The notes below the pieces were generated by a model. The model saw only the letters and a list, made by a program, of their open reading frames with translations, made no database searches and was not told where the DNA came from. Source: Phylloscopus collybita (Eukaryota; Chordata; Aves; Passeriformes; Phylloscopidae). Taken from it: 64,000 bases of DNA. The DNA lies in contig JAJNNQ010000005.1 in NCBI GenBank assembly GCA_027886175.1, forward strand, positions 191,001 to 255,000, read 5' to 3'. The translations under genes and the position numbers were made by a program. Positions within the stretch are counted from its first letter, which is position 1, and each line of letters opens with the position of its first letter. Positions 36,309 to 48,250 of the stretch are shown in pieces.

Positions 36309-39300
36309 TCAACAGTTGGATTTCTCCTTCTGCTTTGCTAATGTGTGCTTCAGTTCCTTTAAGTTCTCTGTCAGTACCTCCACCTCATCCAGTCGTCCAC
36401 TATGTTTGGCATCAAATATATAAGCTTTAATATTATCTATCTGTTGGAGAAGCAGTTCCTCGTCTATAGCCTCCTCTCCAGAGATCTCAATGCCATCCTC
36501 CACTTCAAAGGGATTGATAGAGGATCCCTCTTCAAATGGATTCCCTGAATTCCAACTGCCCCCAGGCTTTTCAAATGGATTTTCATCCTCTTCAAAGGGG
36601 TTTGAAGTACTGCCAGGTGCTCCATTGCTTTGTTCATCGTCCTCCTCACTTTCAAATGGATTATATTCTTTTCTATCACTTTGCTGAGCTGTGTTAGAGA
36701 AAGAAACCGCTGGAGAGGTGTCTTTGGCAAATGGGTTAGTGGGATCTTCCTCTACCTGTGGGGTATCTGCTTCATCCTCGAAGGGGTTTAGACAGGCTGG
36801 CTGATCCCGGTCTTTGTCGCACTGTGGGGCATTCTGGGGTTTGAGTGTGAAGGTCAAGTGCTCTTTAGCTTGCAGCTGCTCAACAGCAGGAGTTTCAAAA
36901 CTCGCGTCCCCTTTGATCCAAGTAATATCCAAATGCTGTTTGACTTCTCTGAAGTCTAAGGAGCGTGTTCTGGAATGCTGAGACATGAATTTATGGTGCT
37001 CTCTTTCACACTCTTTTACACGGAGGACCTGAAGTTCCTCCCTCTGTATCTCCTCCTCTTCTGCCTGTTTTTTAGAAAGCTCAATAGCTTTCAGAGTTTG
37101 TTGTTGATCATATTCATCCTGAAGCTGCATCAGGTTCTCTTGTAACATGTGGACCTCATCTATCCTATTAGCGGCCTTTGCTTGCTTAATAAAGGACGTG
37201 ATATTGTCAATCTGCTGAAGAAGTGGGTCTGCTCTCTCGCTCTCTTTCGAAATGCTAGATGTGGGTAACCAGCCTTCAGATTTTCTGACTCTTCCTTTTT
37301 TTATGTGAGTTTCATCACCATTAACTGCAGATGCAGATATGGAGATAAACTCCTTCTGCTTTTCCTCTTGTTTTCCCTGTGTTTCAAGAGCGACCTAAAC
37401 CAAAAAACATGTAAGAAAACACCATGAGCTTGAAAATTTTCATTTTAAGTATCCATAGGTACAAGTTAGCTGATCTTAAGACATTGCTGGCTGATACTAA
37501 AAGGGATCAGCTGCCATTCTGGTTATTTGCAGAAGATTCTTACTTTTATACCATTCCTTACATGCTTCCTGTGAGTTTGTCAAGATACCGATGAAAAAAC
37601 CATGACATCTGCCTCTACAAACCTGAGGGAAAGTAGGACCAACAATTCTCTTTATAGAGGAAAAAAATGCCTAATGCAGCTGTGCAAAGAGTGGCCTAGA
37701 TTGATTTAGACATTAATTGTATCACATATGACTACAGCAGACAGCTGTAATAGAACATCGGTGTTTAAGGTCACAGATATCATTGGCTTTTGGAGTGGGG
37801 TGATTATTATTTCTCAACTTATACCTCAAGATGAAGTTGGCCTTAGTTTATAATTAATGATGTCCTCTGTCCCAAAGGAAAAAAAAAAGCAGAAGCATCT
37901 TTATTCTAGTATGTACTTTCCCACCAACGAAAGACTTTCCAAATTCTACTTATATGAGTGAATTCCTGAACACAATTTCGAAGTCAGTGTAAACTAACAC
38001 ACTCACTTCAGGGCTTGCTCTGCATGCACTGCAGCAGAAACAGCCCATGCACCCAAGTCCCTGCTGCCTTCTAGAAGTGTCCAGCTCTGTGCCCACCTAC
38101 TTCTGTTCTGGGCAGAACAAAGCACCAGCTAGGCAAAACCCTGGAAAAGCAGATAGGATGATATGGATGAAAAAATAACAAACTGAAATCCAGTGTTGAA
38201 GGCAACTACTCATACCCACAGAGCTCCCAGGCTTACATCTATAAGAAGGCCTGATACAAGATGTAACAGATCCCAACCTGTCTTACCATATGCAGTCTTT
38301 TCTTCTTCAGTTCTTCATACTGATCCTTGGTTGGCAGGGACATTAGGCCAAGCAGTTTTTCCTGGCAAAATTTGAAACATTTACAGTATTGCTTGCAGGT
38401 ATTCAGCCCATTTTTCAAGTCCTCGAGAAGAGAGATACTACCAGTAGAAACCCCACAAATACATCAAAGATGCTTCTACACTGCAGTCCCTGCTGCAGGT
38501 CTGCATACACCTTTGCTGCCACAGCTGCACTGCTGGGTGGGCTCACACCTCAGCAAGAGGAAGAACCAAGGCTCACACACCTCTTGGGTTAACCCGGCCC
38601 AATGCTGCTCTGCGTGCAAGATCTGTGTTCAAGACAGCTTATTTAAGGGAACTACAGAAAATGCAGAAAACGTATAGAACTAAGTACTAAGTATAGAACT
38701 AAGGCTCCTGTCAGAATAGTTTCAAACCACAGGGATGTCTGGCAAAGAAGAGAATACTATCTAAAATGTACATTCATCTCACAGCATATACTCTATTTAC
38801 CTGAACAAAAAGTGTAGCTGAATATCTTATCATTCGCTGAAGTTGTAGTATTTTAGGATGAGGCTGAGGATCTTCATGCAAGCCTAGACTCAAAATCTTC
38901 TTACTGAATCAAAGAAAACATACAGCCTCATCAGTTCAAAAACAAAATCAGGAAAAATGCCGCAAAAGTGGAGAGACAATATTGGATCAAAAACTTCTGA
39001 TGTCCTTTTAGATAAACAGTATTGGATATTATAATTTGTAGCACTTTCCACTCCTAGCCTTAAAAAAACAAAGAAACCCCAAACAAACAATTCCTTTCCC
39101 CTAAATGGTGCTGCTACTTGTTTCCTCTATGCTTAGTTATTCCTACTGCAGAGGAATGCGTGAATTTTAAGGCTGGAGAAGAAAATAGAATCTGGTAGTG
39201 TACAGGAACAGCATCTGCCTTTTCAAATACTCTTTACAACTGAGCAGACAAATAGATCATCCATATAATCACTGAAGTTGTAACAGAGATACATACAGGC

Positions 39301-42300
39301 TGGGGGGGAAAGGGAGAGAGACAATCTTTTACCTTAAGGCATCTATAAATTCATACATTTTTTGAATCTCCACCCTCAAGTCATTAGCATGATCAAGGTT
39401 GTAGGCTGTCTCCCCAGCACTAAGGAATAAACAGAACTTTACTGTAAGTCATGCATCCAGTTAACAACACATACAACACTACTAGTTATCACAAGATGAC
39501 CAAGATTCAACAATGGTAAGAACTGCTAACAGTAAAGGGCTGAATGATTTCATTTCAAGCTCCTGTTTAAAAAACCTTTTTTTGTGACAGAAGTGGAAAA
39601 TTATAATAATTTTGTGAACATGAACACTTCATAGAAGATAACTGTATTTATTATTAAAAACAATAATTTAATTGTACATATATTATGATTAGTACTTATA
39701 TTATTACTTATATACTACTCTAGGAGAAACTGTATTCTAACACAAAAATGCCACTCTACAAGTAATATCTAAAATATACACATGCTTAGCAAACGTATCT
39801 GTTTTGTGGGGATTTTTTTCAAGGCAGCTTGGTGGGAAAAATCTCTGACTGAGTAACTAACTATACCATAAAAGCACAATAGTTACCTCCACTAGCATTT
39901 GTCAGAAAGCAAAATACTATGCTTGAAAGAGTGGAGTAATTAAGATGGCAGTAACTGGTTGTCCACATGGGAACCCAATCATTACAGGCACTTTACTAGA
40001 GTCTCCACTTTATTGATAAAACAAATTAGGACTTAGTGGGGGAAATTCTTCACTAGTTTTTAGCATCCCTGTCCTTTTGTATCACAAATATAAATTATAA
40101 GAATCACTTTCTCAAAAGCAACTTCACTATCCATAGGATTCCAATTTCCATGACCCAGTACTAGTCAGAAGTCTTTAATTTCAGCCATAACAAGCCTGTT
40201 GTTTTCTGACATTTACTTCCATTATCCAGGACATCTGTATTTTTACTTTTCTCTAGCTGCCACACCACATAACCCAATCTTTTATGAATTCATGACAAAA
40301 AGCAGTATTTATTAACTTTAACTTTTCAAAAGGAAATGCTTCCTAGTCAAAGACCAATGTGTGTATTCTTCTCACTATAACAGCCAAAATATAACCTGGC
40401 AACCTCTTGCAGATAGGAGTTGGAGAGACTTAAGTTACCTCAGTGAGAGAATACTACTGCAATAAATTATTCACAAAACTGAAATACAAGAATGTTGCTT
40501 ATCCACTGCAGCACAAGGGTACCCAGGGTACACTCAGAACAACTGCCAGGTGAAGGTGCTTTACACAGAACAGATAGGAAGCATTCTAATGATCTGCTGC
40601 TGCTGGCACTCCTTGGAAGCCAGAGCATCCCAGCTGAGGACAGCAACAGCTTACTGCAACTGTTTTGAAGAGGCTCATTTACACAAGAACTGTAGACTTG
40701 TACTTCCTTTTTTTGCAAAGATGGTATGTCAAAGTATGACAATAATGCCTCACTGTGAAGTGGCTTTAAAAAAACCTAACAAATCAAACAACATCTCTGT
40801 ATATTATCATTAATAATTAATTCAGTACCACTTTGAAGAGCATCCAGAAGACAACAGATAATGAAACACTGATTTTTCTTCTAATTTACACAGTCTTGCA
40901 GACCTAGTACACCACTTCCTTACTACTTCCCACACACTTAGAGGAAAAATACATGTATTCAAAAACATAACCAGCAATGGGACTTACTTTAGCGACTCTG
41001 CCATCCTTATGTATTCTGGTGCCTTCTGGTCAACCTTCTCCATGCAGAGTCGGAGTTTCTTGTTACAATATTAAAACAAAATGTATAAAAAAGAACTGAC
41101 AGTAAAACACTAATGCAAGAACATGCTGACATGAATCTTTTCATGTTGCTTGTGCAGATTTAAAGTTAACCATGTTGAAAGGCACTTTAACTATTCAGGA
41201 ATGACAAGACTCTCCAGTTATCTCCAGAATAATATGGCATTGCCAGGAACAGAGAAAGACTTGCTGTACACTCTGACTCAAGAAGTCAGACTTTGACTCA
41301 AGAAGTGAGACTCAAGAAGTTTGAATGGATGACTTGGACAACTTCTAGCCTTATGTCTCCTCACCAAGAGCTCCAACAAAAACTCCCATTAATACTAACC
41401 CAGGGAGTTTGTGGACTCCACTGAAAAGGTATCTGGTGATCATCAGTACCTGCCGTGAAGCACATTTGAATGTAATGTTGATAGAGATGTATCAAAAAAA
41501 GTATTTGCCATCAGTGTAAGGACAAAGAGTGATGATATCGAGTCCCATCGTTCCAGTGCAGCCCACCAGTCAAATGCACAGCATATCACTCACTGGTTTA
41601 AACAACTTCACAATTTTAAGAGGCACATCTGAACTACTAGTTCCAGATGATGAAAACGAAGATGCATTTTAAAAAGATGTACGAAGTTAATGTCGGTCAT
41701 AAATATTATATTGCAACTGGTTCCAACATTTCAGATATGTCTTTATTACATGGCATAAACACCCAACAGTCTCTTCTAACACAAGTCAGCAATTAAATCA
41801 TAAAATAAAAGTTTAGGCATGAGGTAACAAGCCAAAAGTCAAGTAGCAACCAGTGCAGACATATAAACTGCAGCACAGACCATGACTTACCTCATAGAGT
41901 TTCACAATCTCTGGTGTGTATTCTTTCTCATCAATCTGTTGCTCTCTTTTCAACAGGGTGTCTTTGCAGTGCTGACAACAACGGATTCGTTCATCATCCT
42001 TCTCATCCAGAACAGAGCTCATGCTGTTTATGCTGCTAATGCTGCCACGGCGGGAGCCATGGACACTGCTGGGTGAGGAGTTTGGGCTCGTATGAGAACC
42101 CAAGGCCTCTTTGCTGGCACTAGTGAGTTTGCCTAAAAATTATACACAGGTAATTTTACAGTAACTGGAGAAGCCAACAGATTTTACCAACTGAAAGACA
42201 TGCAAGGATTGCATGACAACCACGACTGCAAGTCAGAATTTGAACTTCCACTGCAAATCTTGCTGTATTTAAAACTAGCTAGAGCGCAGCCTGCTGAGCA

Positions 42301-45300
42301 TCACCTATTTTGCTTAAGCCTAGAAGCATTCTCATGTTTGAGCCTGCACAGTCACAAAACAAGGTACAGAAAAGGTATGATAATAGCATCCAGACACTGT
42401 GCTAGAACACTCTGAAAGGTACAGCCAATGTCATTTACCTCCACAGAAAACAGTCTCCTCTCCAGTGCAACAGATGAGAAAAATAAAAGTTTAAAGTTGC
42501 TCTTAAAGGCCTATACATGAATTTCCCTAAGTTGTTGTCCCAAGGTCCAACATTAGGACAACACAGACAAAACTGCAAATATCCACAATATTTTTAAATG
42601 TCAAGAACCTTGGCAGTTCCTAAAGTTAATAGCTCCATAGTTATAGTACTCAGTAGAATAAATAATAGCTATATTTACCAGGAAATACTACTTTTTTACT
42701 ACTATTTATTTATTTACTATTTACTATTGTGACTATTACTTCTAGTAAACTTTTCAGTGTTATGCAACACTTCCAAATCTGAAGAAGGAACAGAGACAAA
42801 GAATGGAGACATCTTTCCTTGTATTCTGTTTCATAGACAAGTCTACATGAAACCGAATGAAAGTTTTCTGCAGAGTCAGACTATTACCAGCATATATTTT
42901 TCTAACGGCAAAAAGCCAGGATGCACCTAAAGCGAGCTAAGAAAATGAAGAATTAACTCTACAGTACTTACTTGCCAAAGGAAGACTGACAAACTCCATA
43001 CACTTCTTGCACATGATAGACCCGCAAAGGCGGCAGTGGTGACGTCGGTTTCGGATACTGAACTTAGTGCCACAGTCTGGGCAAAATGGAACATCCTGGT
43101 CACTGACCCAAGGCACGACAGACTTCTCTATAGCTGTGAGCAGGAATACACAATATGTAAGTATTCAATTAATTCCTCAGCTGGTTAAACTACAGGGGCA
43201 AATAGTCTCAGGTAAGCTCAGACTAACCTCTTATTTTAGCTGACTCGGTGTTTGCTCTGTCAAATGATGTAAGCTGGTAAAAGACAAACAATATATTTAA
43301 GAAAATTATACTTTTACAAGGAAAACACCCAACACAACTCAGCTCAAAAAGTAAAAGAAACCTGGCATTTTTAAGAGAGAGGAGTTTCAGCTGGTCTTAC
43401 ACCAGACTTATGCAACTTCCCTTTTTTTTTTTCTAATTCCATACTCATACCAGCGCTAAACAATGACTTGTCAAATCTGTACAAATCAGCAAGTTTTACA
43501 CGTAATCCTTATTTCAGCCAACATTACTGCATCTGAGCCAAAATGCAGGTGTGCATTGGCAGATTCTGAAAAATGAGAAGCTGAAAGAATCATGACAAAA
43601 ATATTGGGGAGCAATTTAGTAAAGTAAAAGGTGGAGAAAATAAAACAGGGGAACAGATGGTTCATGAAACATATGGAAGTAGCATCTTCAGCTTGAAAAT
43701 GGTGCATAGAACCAGAAATCATACCCGCAGCACAGGGTGAAACCATGCACAGTACTCAAGGTAATGTATAAAGAGTTATAGTTTAGTATCCTTTATAAAG
43801 TGCATTCCTAGATAAATGGGCACACTTCATACTGAAACAGAATTTTTTAAATCTAGGAAACATTTAGAAGGCTGGAATATTAAAAAGCACCAAATTTACC
43901 TTTTCTAACCTGATTATTAACTTATTGACTTCAACTACATAGTGATCAATCCTGGCTGCTCGGTGTTTCTTGAATTCAGAAAGATGGCTTCTCATAGCAC
44001 CTGCAGGAGTAACAGAAAGCTGTCTTGGCCACCCAAGTACTCTGGATGGATTTAAATGCCACTTGAAAGACAGATGTCTCTTCTTTTCACCATTCATTTC
44101 TCATGTTCAAATTCAATTTAAAAGATACATTGGAATACTACATTTTCACAGTGTTGCTGTAAATAAAACATGCACGTTAAAGACTAATTATCAGGCTAGC
44201 AGTAAAGAGTGTTTTACTCCTACTACAGAAAATAAGTAGCACTATGTTAGAGAGAACAGCTGCAACAATTTTCTTTCTCCGCCTTCATTTGCCAGTTACA
44301 TTTGGTAAACTGTCACCTACTAGTAGCCTTCTAAAAGCCAACTCCCTTTAGTTTCCTGGCTACATGTTGAACAAAAAGGAAGAGACAAGCCCAAGAACTA
44401 CTGGAGATCTATGCAGCAGCAATTTTGTTTCAGATTTCTGATCATCTCCACACCTTTAGGGGCCTGAATCAAATTCTTGATGAAGTTTTGATTTCTAGCA
44501 AACTGATCACCAAGTATTTAAAAGAACAATACAGCGTATCTTTAAGACATGTACAATTCATAGTCAATAATGCTGGTTTAAGATTATTCCTTTTCCAAGT
44601 AAGGTGCATGAGGTATTAAAAATGGAAGTTACAGACAAAAAACTAAAGACCCCAAACCAAACAACCAACAAAATCTTCCAGCCCGTAGGACTCAAAATTG
44701 GATTGCTTTTTGATGCTATCTGTGTAAATGTAAGAATTTCACTTCCTCATGCTAATGAAATTACCAAAAAATCTCCAAAGATGCATTCATAGTAGTGAAG
44801 GAGTTCCTCTGGGTAACTGATTTAAGCCACTGCTTTGGAGACACAATCCCTTTCACTGATCCATTAAATCCCATGCCAAAATCCCTAAGGTTCATCTCCT
44901 CAACTCTAATCAGAAAGCAGTTCTCACCTCTCTAATGTTAATAAAGCTTCTCCCTAAATTTATTCTTAGCTAATACTTACAGTATGATTGTTGCTCAAAT
45001 AGTTACAAAGTCAAAAGTAAAGTAATATACAGAACTCAGACCCTGCAGACCCAGAAGACTCAGTCCTAGTCTGTCAACACCATAGTGGAAACTTTCCCAG
45101 GATCTGCAAGAGACGGTGTGTTGCTTTCTCCAAATGAACTACCACAACGGTGCTGCTTTCTTCGCCAAAAATAACCGTAGTGTTTCAGGTACAGTACAGG
45201 CAAATTGCCAGTAGCAGTGTTTATAAGTACAGGTTCAGTCAGCTTATCCCTGAAATTCCAGAAATGTAGATTTATATTCAGAGGAGTGGGGTTTGTTTGT

Positions 45301-47493
45301 TTTAGTTCGGTCTTTTAAAGTAAGTCCCCTTTTAATAAGAGGTGATCACCACCTCAAATCCAAGGAAAAAGTTTAAATCAATGGATAATCTTTTTGCCAA
45401 ATATGCAAAGTAACTACTGTGAGTGTAGCCCAAAAGCTGGGGATTTTATATACTTATAACATATATTAATTAGTGGATTATCTGTTTTGTAAAGTCACAA
45501 GATAAAGCTAGTTGCACACAGGTAAACAGGTTAAGCAGATCTCAGCAGAACAGACATAATAACATGACAAACAGCTACCTGAAGGGTACTTTGGGTACTG
45601 ATTCTATACATGTATTTTCTTCTCCCCATTACCTGTGTTTTCCCCACACTCCAGCTAATGCAGACAGGCTGCTCAAAGTCAATGTGCAAACCACGACCCT
45701 TTGCTAGTGAATCCAGCACAGCACAGACCCAATTCCAAGCCACTTCAGTAATACTGTAGCACTTTCCCAATGTAGATCAAAAGTTATCCCCACTGTGTAT
45801 TGCTTTCCAGCTCTCCTACCTACTTCCTGGGGCTCCCACATGTATGGATCTACTCCACCATAGCTGAATGACTCATATTGTTCCTGAGATACAGAACTAG
45901 TTCTGTCATCATCTTCTTGTTTCAGCAATTTCTTCTTTGCTCTTTTGGCCTTTTGGACTAGATCTGAAAAAGATAAACTCAAGTTATCTAACATATCAGG
46001 TAGCCACCAAATATTCATCATGTGAAGCCAGTATAGAATATTCCTGTTCTTTTAGCAGGAATCTTTTTCCTGGGTAAGTTTATCCTCAAAGCATTCTTAG
46101 AACCAAAATGCAGTTCAGAGCATCACAGACGACACAAAATGCTCTGTATTGTCTCTCATAAAGCAGCATGAGGTTCTAAGGACAAGACAGTAGATTAGAA
46201 CACTCCATTGTAGGACTCCACTGTAAAACAGAAGCATGTCAAACTATGGGACCTGTCTCACAGCACAAGGCATCACGTAATTTTATCTTAATTTTCATTA
46301 TTCCAAATTATTTCCTTCAGATTCAAGGATGTTCAACACATTCCTTGTCTTACTGCACAAATTTCAGTGTGCTTTTACACATAAATATTTTTTTAAAGTA
46401 CTAAACAGCCCACTGTTAGGGTTCCACCAAGAAAATTGATTAATACATCAAAAGTCTATCTGAAGACAAAAAAAAAAAACCCAACCCAACCAAACAAAAA
46501 ACAAACAAAACCAAACCAAACCAAAAACAAACAAACAAACAAACAAAATCACCAAAAAACCTCAGTAAAAAAACCACAACCCACAACACTGCCAGGCCAC
46601 TATTTCTAGCATACTAAAACAAAACCAGAGATTTTTGCAGGAAACACACAGAATTATCACCAAATTTTAAATATTTTTCTCTCAATATAAAATGACATTG
46701 TGTACACAAGGGGGTAAAAAAGGGAAATATCTTAGTAAAACAAAATTCAAAGAGATTTTCCAAACAATACTGAAAGGTAGAAATCCGTAACAGACATGGA
46801 ACACTCCCAGCATCTCCCGCCAGCTCCACCACGCACATGCTTTTTCATGTCTTCCCAACAACTTTTCTTAACTTCACACTTTAACTGCAACCACAGTTTT
46901 ATCTACTGTCAAAACAAGAAATTAATTAACTGAAGCCTAGCAAGTACCAGAGATTCCCTATATTCTCCACAGTCTTCGAGTAATTCTTGGGTATTCTTGG
47001 GTATTCACTAGGTTACAGTATAGTTCTGGGTTTTCAGATAAAAACAACCAGAAAACCCAAAAAGGTCAATAGTAAAAATCGTGCATAGTATCAGACATCT
47101 GAAGAGCAATGTCCTTTAGCACCTACTTCAGAATCAATTTATGGAAAGTATCGGTAGAAGGTAAATACTGTGCTTGGTGCAAGGATATTTACGAAAGAAT
47201 GGAACCGCATGCCTCGCCTGTAAGGCCCTTCAATTAATATTTTATTATTGTCAGACATTTGGGAACACTGGAAGTACGAGCAGGGATTTCCCACGGCCAA
47301 GCCGAACGCGTTTACCGCGGCTGCCCTTACTTCGGAGCTGCGCCCTCACGTCCCGCTCTTCGCCCGAGTGCTGCTCCTCGTAGTGCGCCTGGAGCTGCCG
47401 GAACGCCTGGAGATCCTTCAGGCACAGGGGGCACAGGAAGCCCTCGCGCACTTCGGTCGGGTCCCCGAAGGCCGCCGGGCAGCCCGACGCCAT
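36309..47493 (-). CDS. RBSN: Rabenosyn-5 (FYVE-finger Rab4/Rab5 effector)
   Basis: Rabenosyn-5 is an early-endosome tether and recycling factor that binds PI3P, Rab4/Rab5, VPS45 and EHD proteins. Eleven coding exons, in transcript order: 47493-47331, 45963-45820, 44000-43900, 43273-43228, 43133-42972, 42132-41891, 41058-40988, 39419-39333, 38903-38801, 38361-38287 and 37394-36309. Phases agree and the sum is 2280 nt, giving 759 residues (human about 784). The N-terminal C2H2 finger uses C21, C24, H37 and H42. The FYVE domain has WVSD at 160-163, RRHHCRLCG at 181-189, and zinc ligands C169, C172, C185, C188, C193, C196, C258 and C261. A serine-rich insert sits before the last pair. Coiled-coil regions follow, then seven NPF motifs within residues 601-694 and a C-terminal Rab5-binding helix pair. 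An in-frame ATG at 47556 could add 21 residues; 47493 matches the human MAS start. Confidence 0.97.
41275..41320. repeat. Three copies of gactcaagaagt in RBSN intron
   Basis: Copies lie at 41275-41286, 41295-41306 and 41309-41320, with 2-8 bp spacers. This is a small local duplication in the intron between coding exons 6 and 7. Confidence 0.8.
46465..46550. repeat. A/C-rich (AAAC)n low-complexity tract in RBSN first intron
   Basis: A poly-A run is followed by mixed caaac/ccaaa repeats and a short perfect (caaa)n block. It lies in the intron between the first and second coding exons (45964-47330). Confidence 0.85.
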
Positions 47494-48250
47494 CGCGGCC
47501 GTGCGTGCTGCCCTCACCGGCTGCCGGGATGCGGGGGCCGCATCGTCCTGAGGCACTGCCTGAAACGAACCAGGCCAGCGCCGTGCGACCGGCGGCGCGA
47601 GATGGGGGCGGGAAGGGCCCGGACTGGGCGCGAGCCCGCCCCGAGCCTCCCTCCCGGGCTCCCCCTCCCGGGCTCCCCCTCCCGGGCTCTCCCTCCCGGG
47701 CTCCCCCCCCAGGATCCCCTCCCGGGCTCCCCTCCCGGTCCCGCCGCGGCCCCGCCCAGGGCAGGAGAGCGGCCGCGCGCCTCTCTCGCGGGCGGGGCCG
47801 CGGCTGCGCGCGAGCAGGGAGAGGGGCGGGGCTTAAGGCGCGTCGCTCGCCGGGGGAAGCCGCTGAGAGCTGCCCTGCCCGTCTGACGGACTATGGCCCA
47901 ACAACAGCCTAGGGACGCCCCGAGAGAAGCCCGGGGCCGGGCCCGCCTCACCTCAGCGCCCGCCCGGCCAGTGACTGTCTTCAATGTACGGCGGCCGTGG
48001 CCCGTCCCCGCTGCCGGGAGCGGCAGAGCGCGGCTGAGGGCGGGACGAGCGCTGAGCCATCGATGACAGGAAAGGGCGGGGACAAGGAGGTCTCGTCCGA
48101 CAGCGGGGAAGAGGCTGCCGAGCGCAGAGCTATCGATGGAGGCCGGAAGCGGAGGGCCGGGGGCGGGGTCGATGTCTCTCCTGGGGCCAGGACTGCTAGC
48201 TGCGTCCAGCCGCCTTGCAGTAGGCCCCGGTAAGGGGCCCGCAGAGGTGC
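47494..48250 (-). promoter_or_regulatory. RBSN: RBSN CpG-island promoter and 5' region
   Basis: This very GC- and CpG-rich segment lies directly upstream of the RBSN start codon. GC boxes include ggggcggggc at 47823-47832 and a similar one near 48163-48172. An ETS-like ccggaagc lies near 48143-48150. The rest of the flank to 48.4 kb quickly becomes AT-balanced. The RBSN transcription start is probably between about 47.5 and 48.1 kb. The island could also fire rightward, but I see no gene there. Confidence 0.7.
47646..47745. repeat. C-rich tandem repeat in RBSN promoter CpG island
   Basis: About six imperfect copies of a ctccccctcccggg-type unit (roughly 14-16 bp) run head to tail. It is smaller than, and distinct in unit from, the MRPS25-side minisatellite. 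Confidence 0.85.

Noticed and set aside
36464..36730. Alternative frames overlapping the last RBSN exon
   Set aside because: They are shadows of the RBSN frame, whose NPF-rich sequence is clearly the coding one.
47248..47984. Several 150-217-residue frames on both strands around the RBSN promoter
   Set aside because: They are low-complexity frames from CpG-island and tandem-repeat sequence with few stops. They match no protein family, and the genuine coding part is only 47331-47493 on the minus strand.
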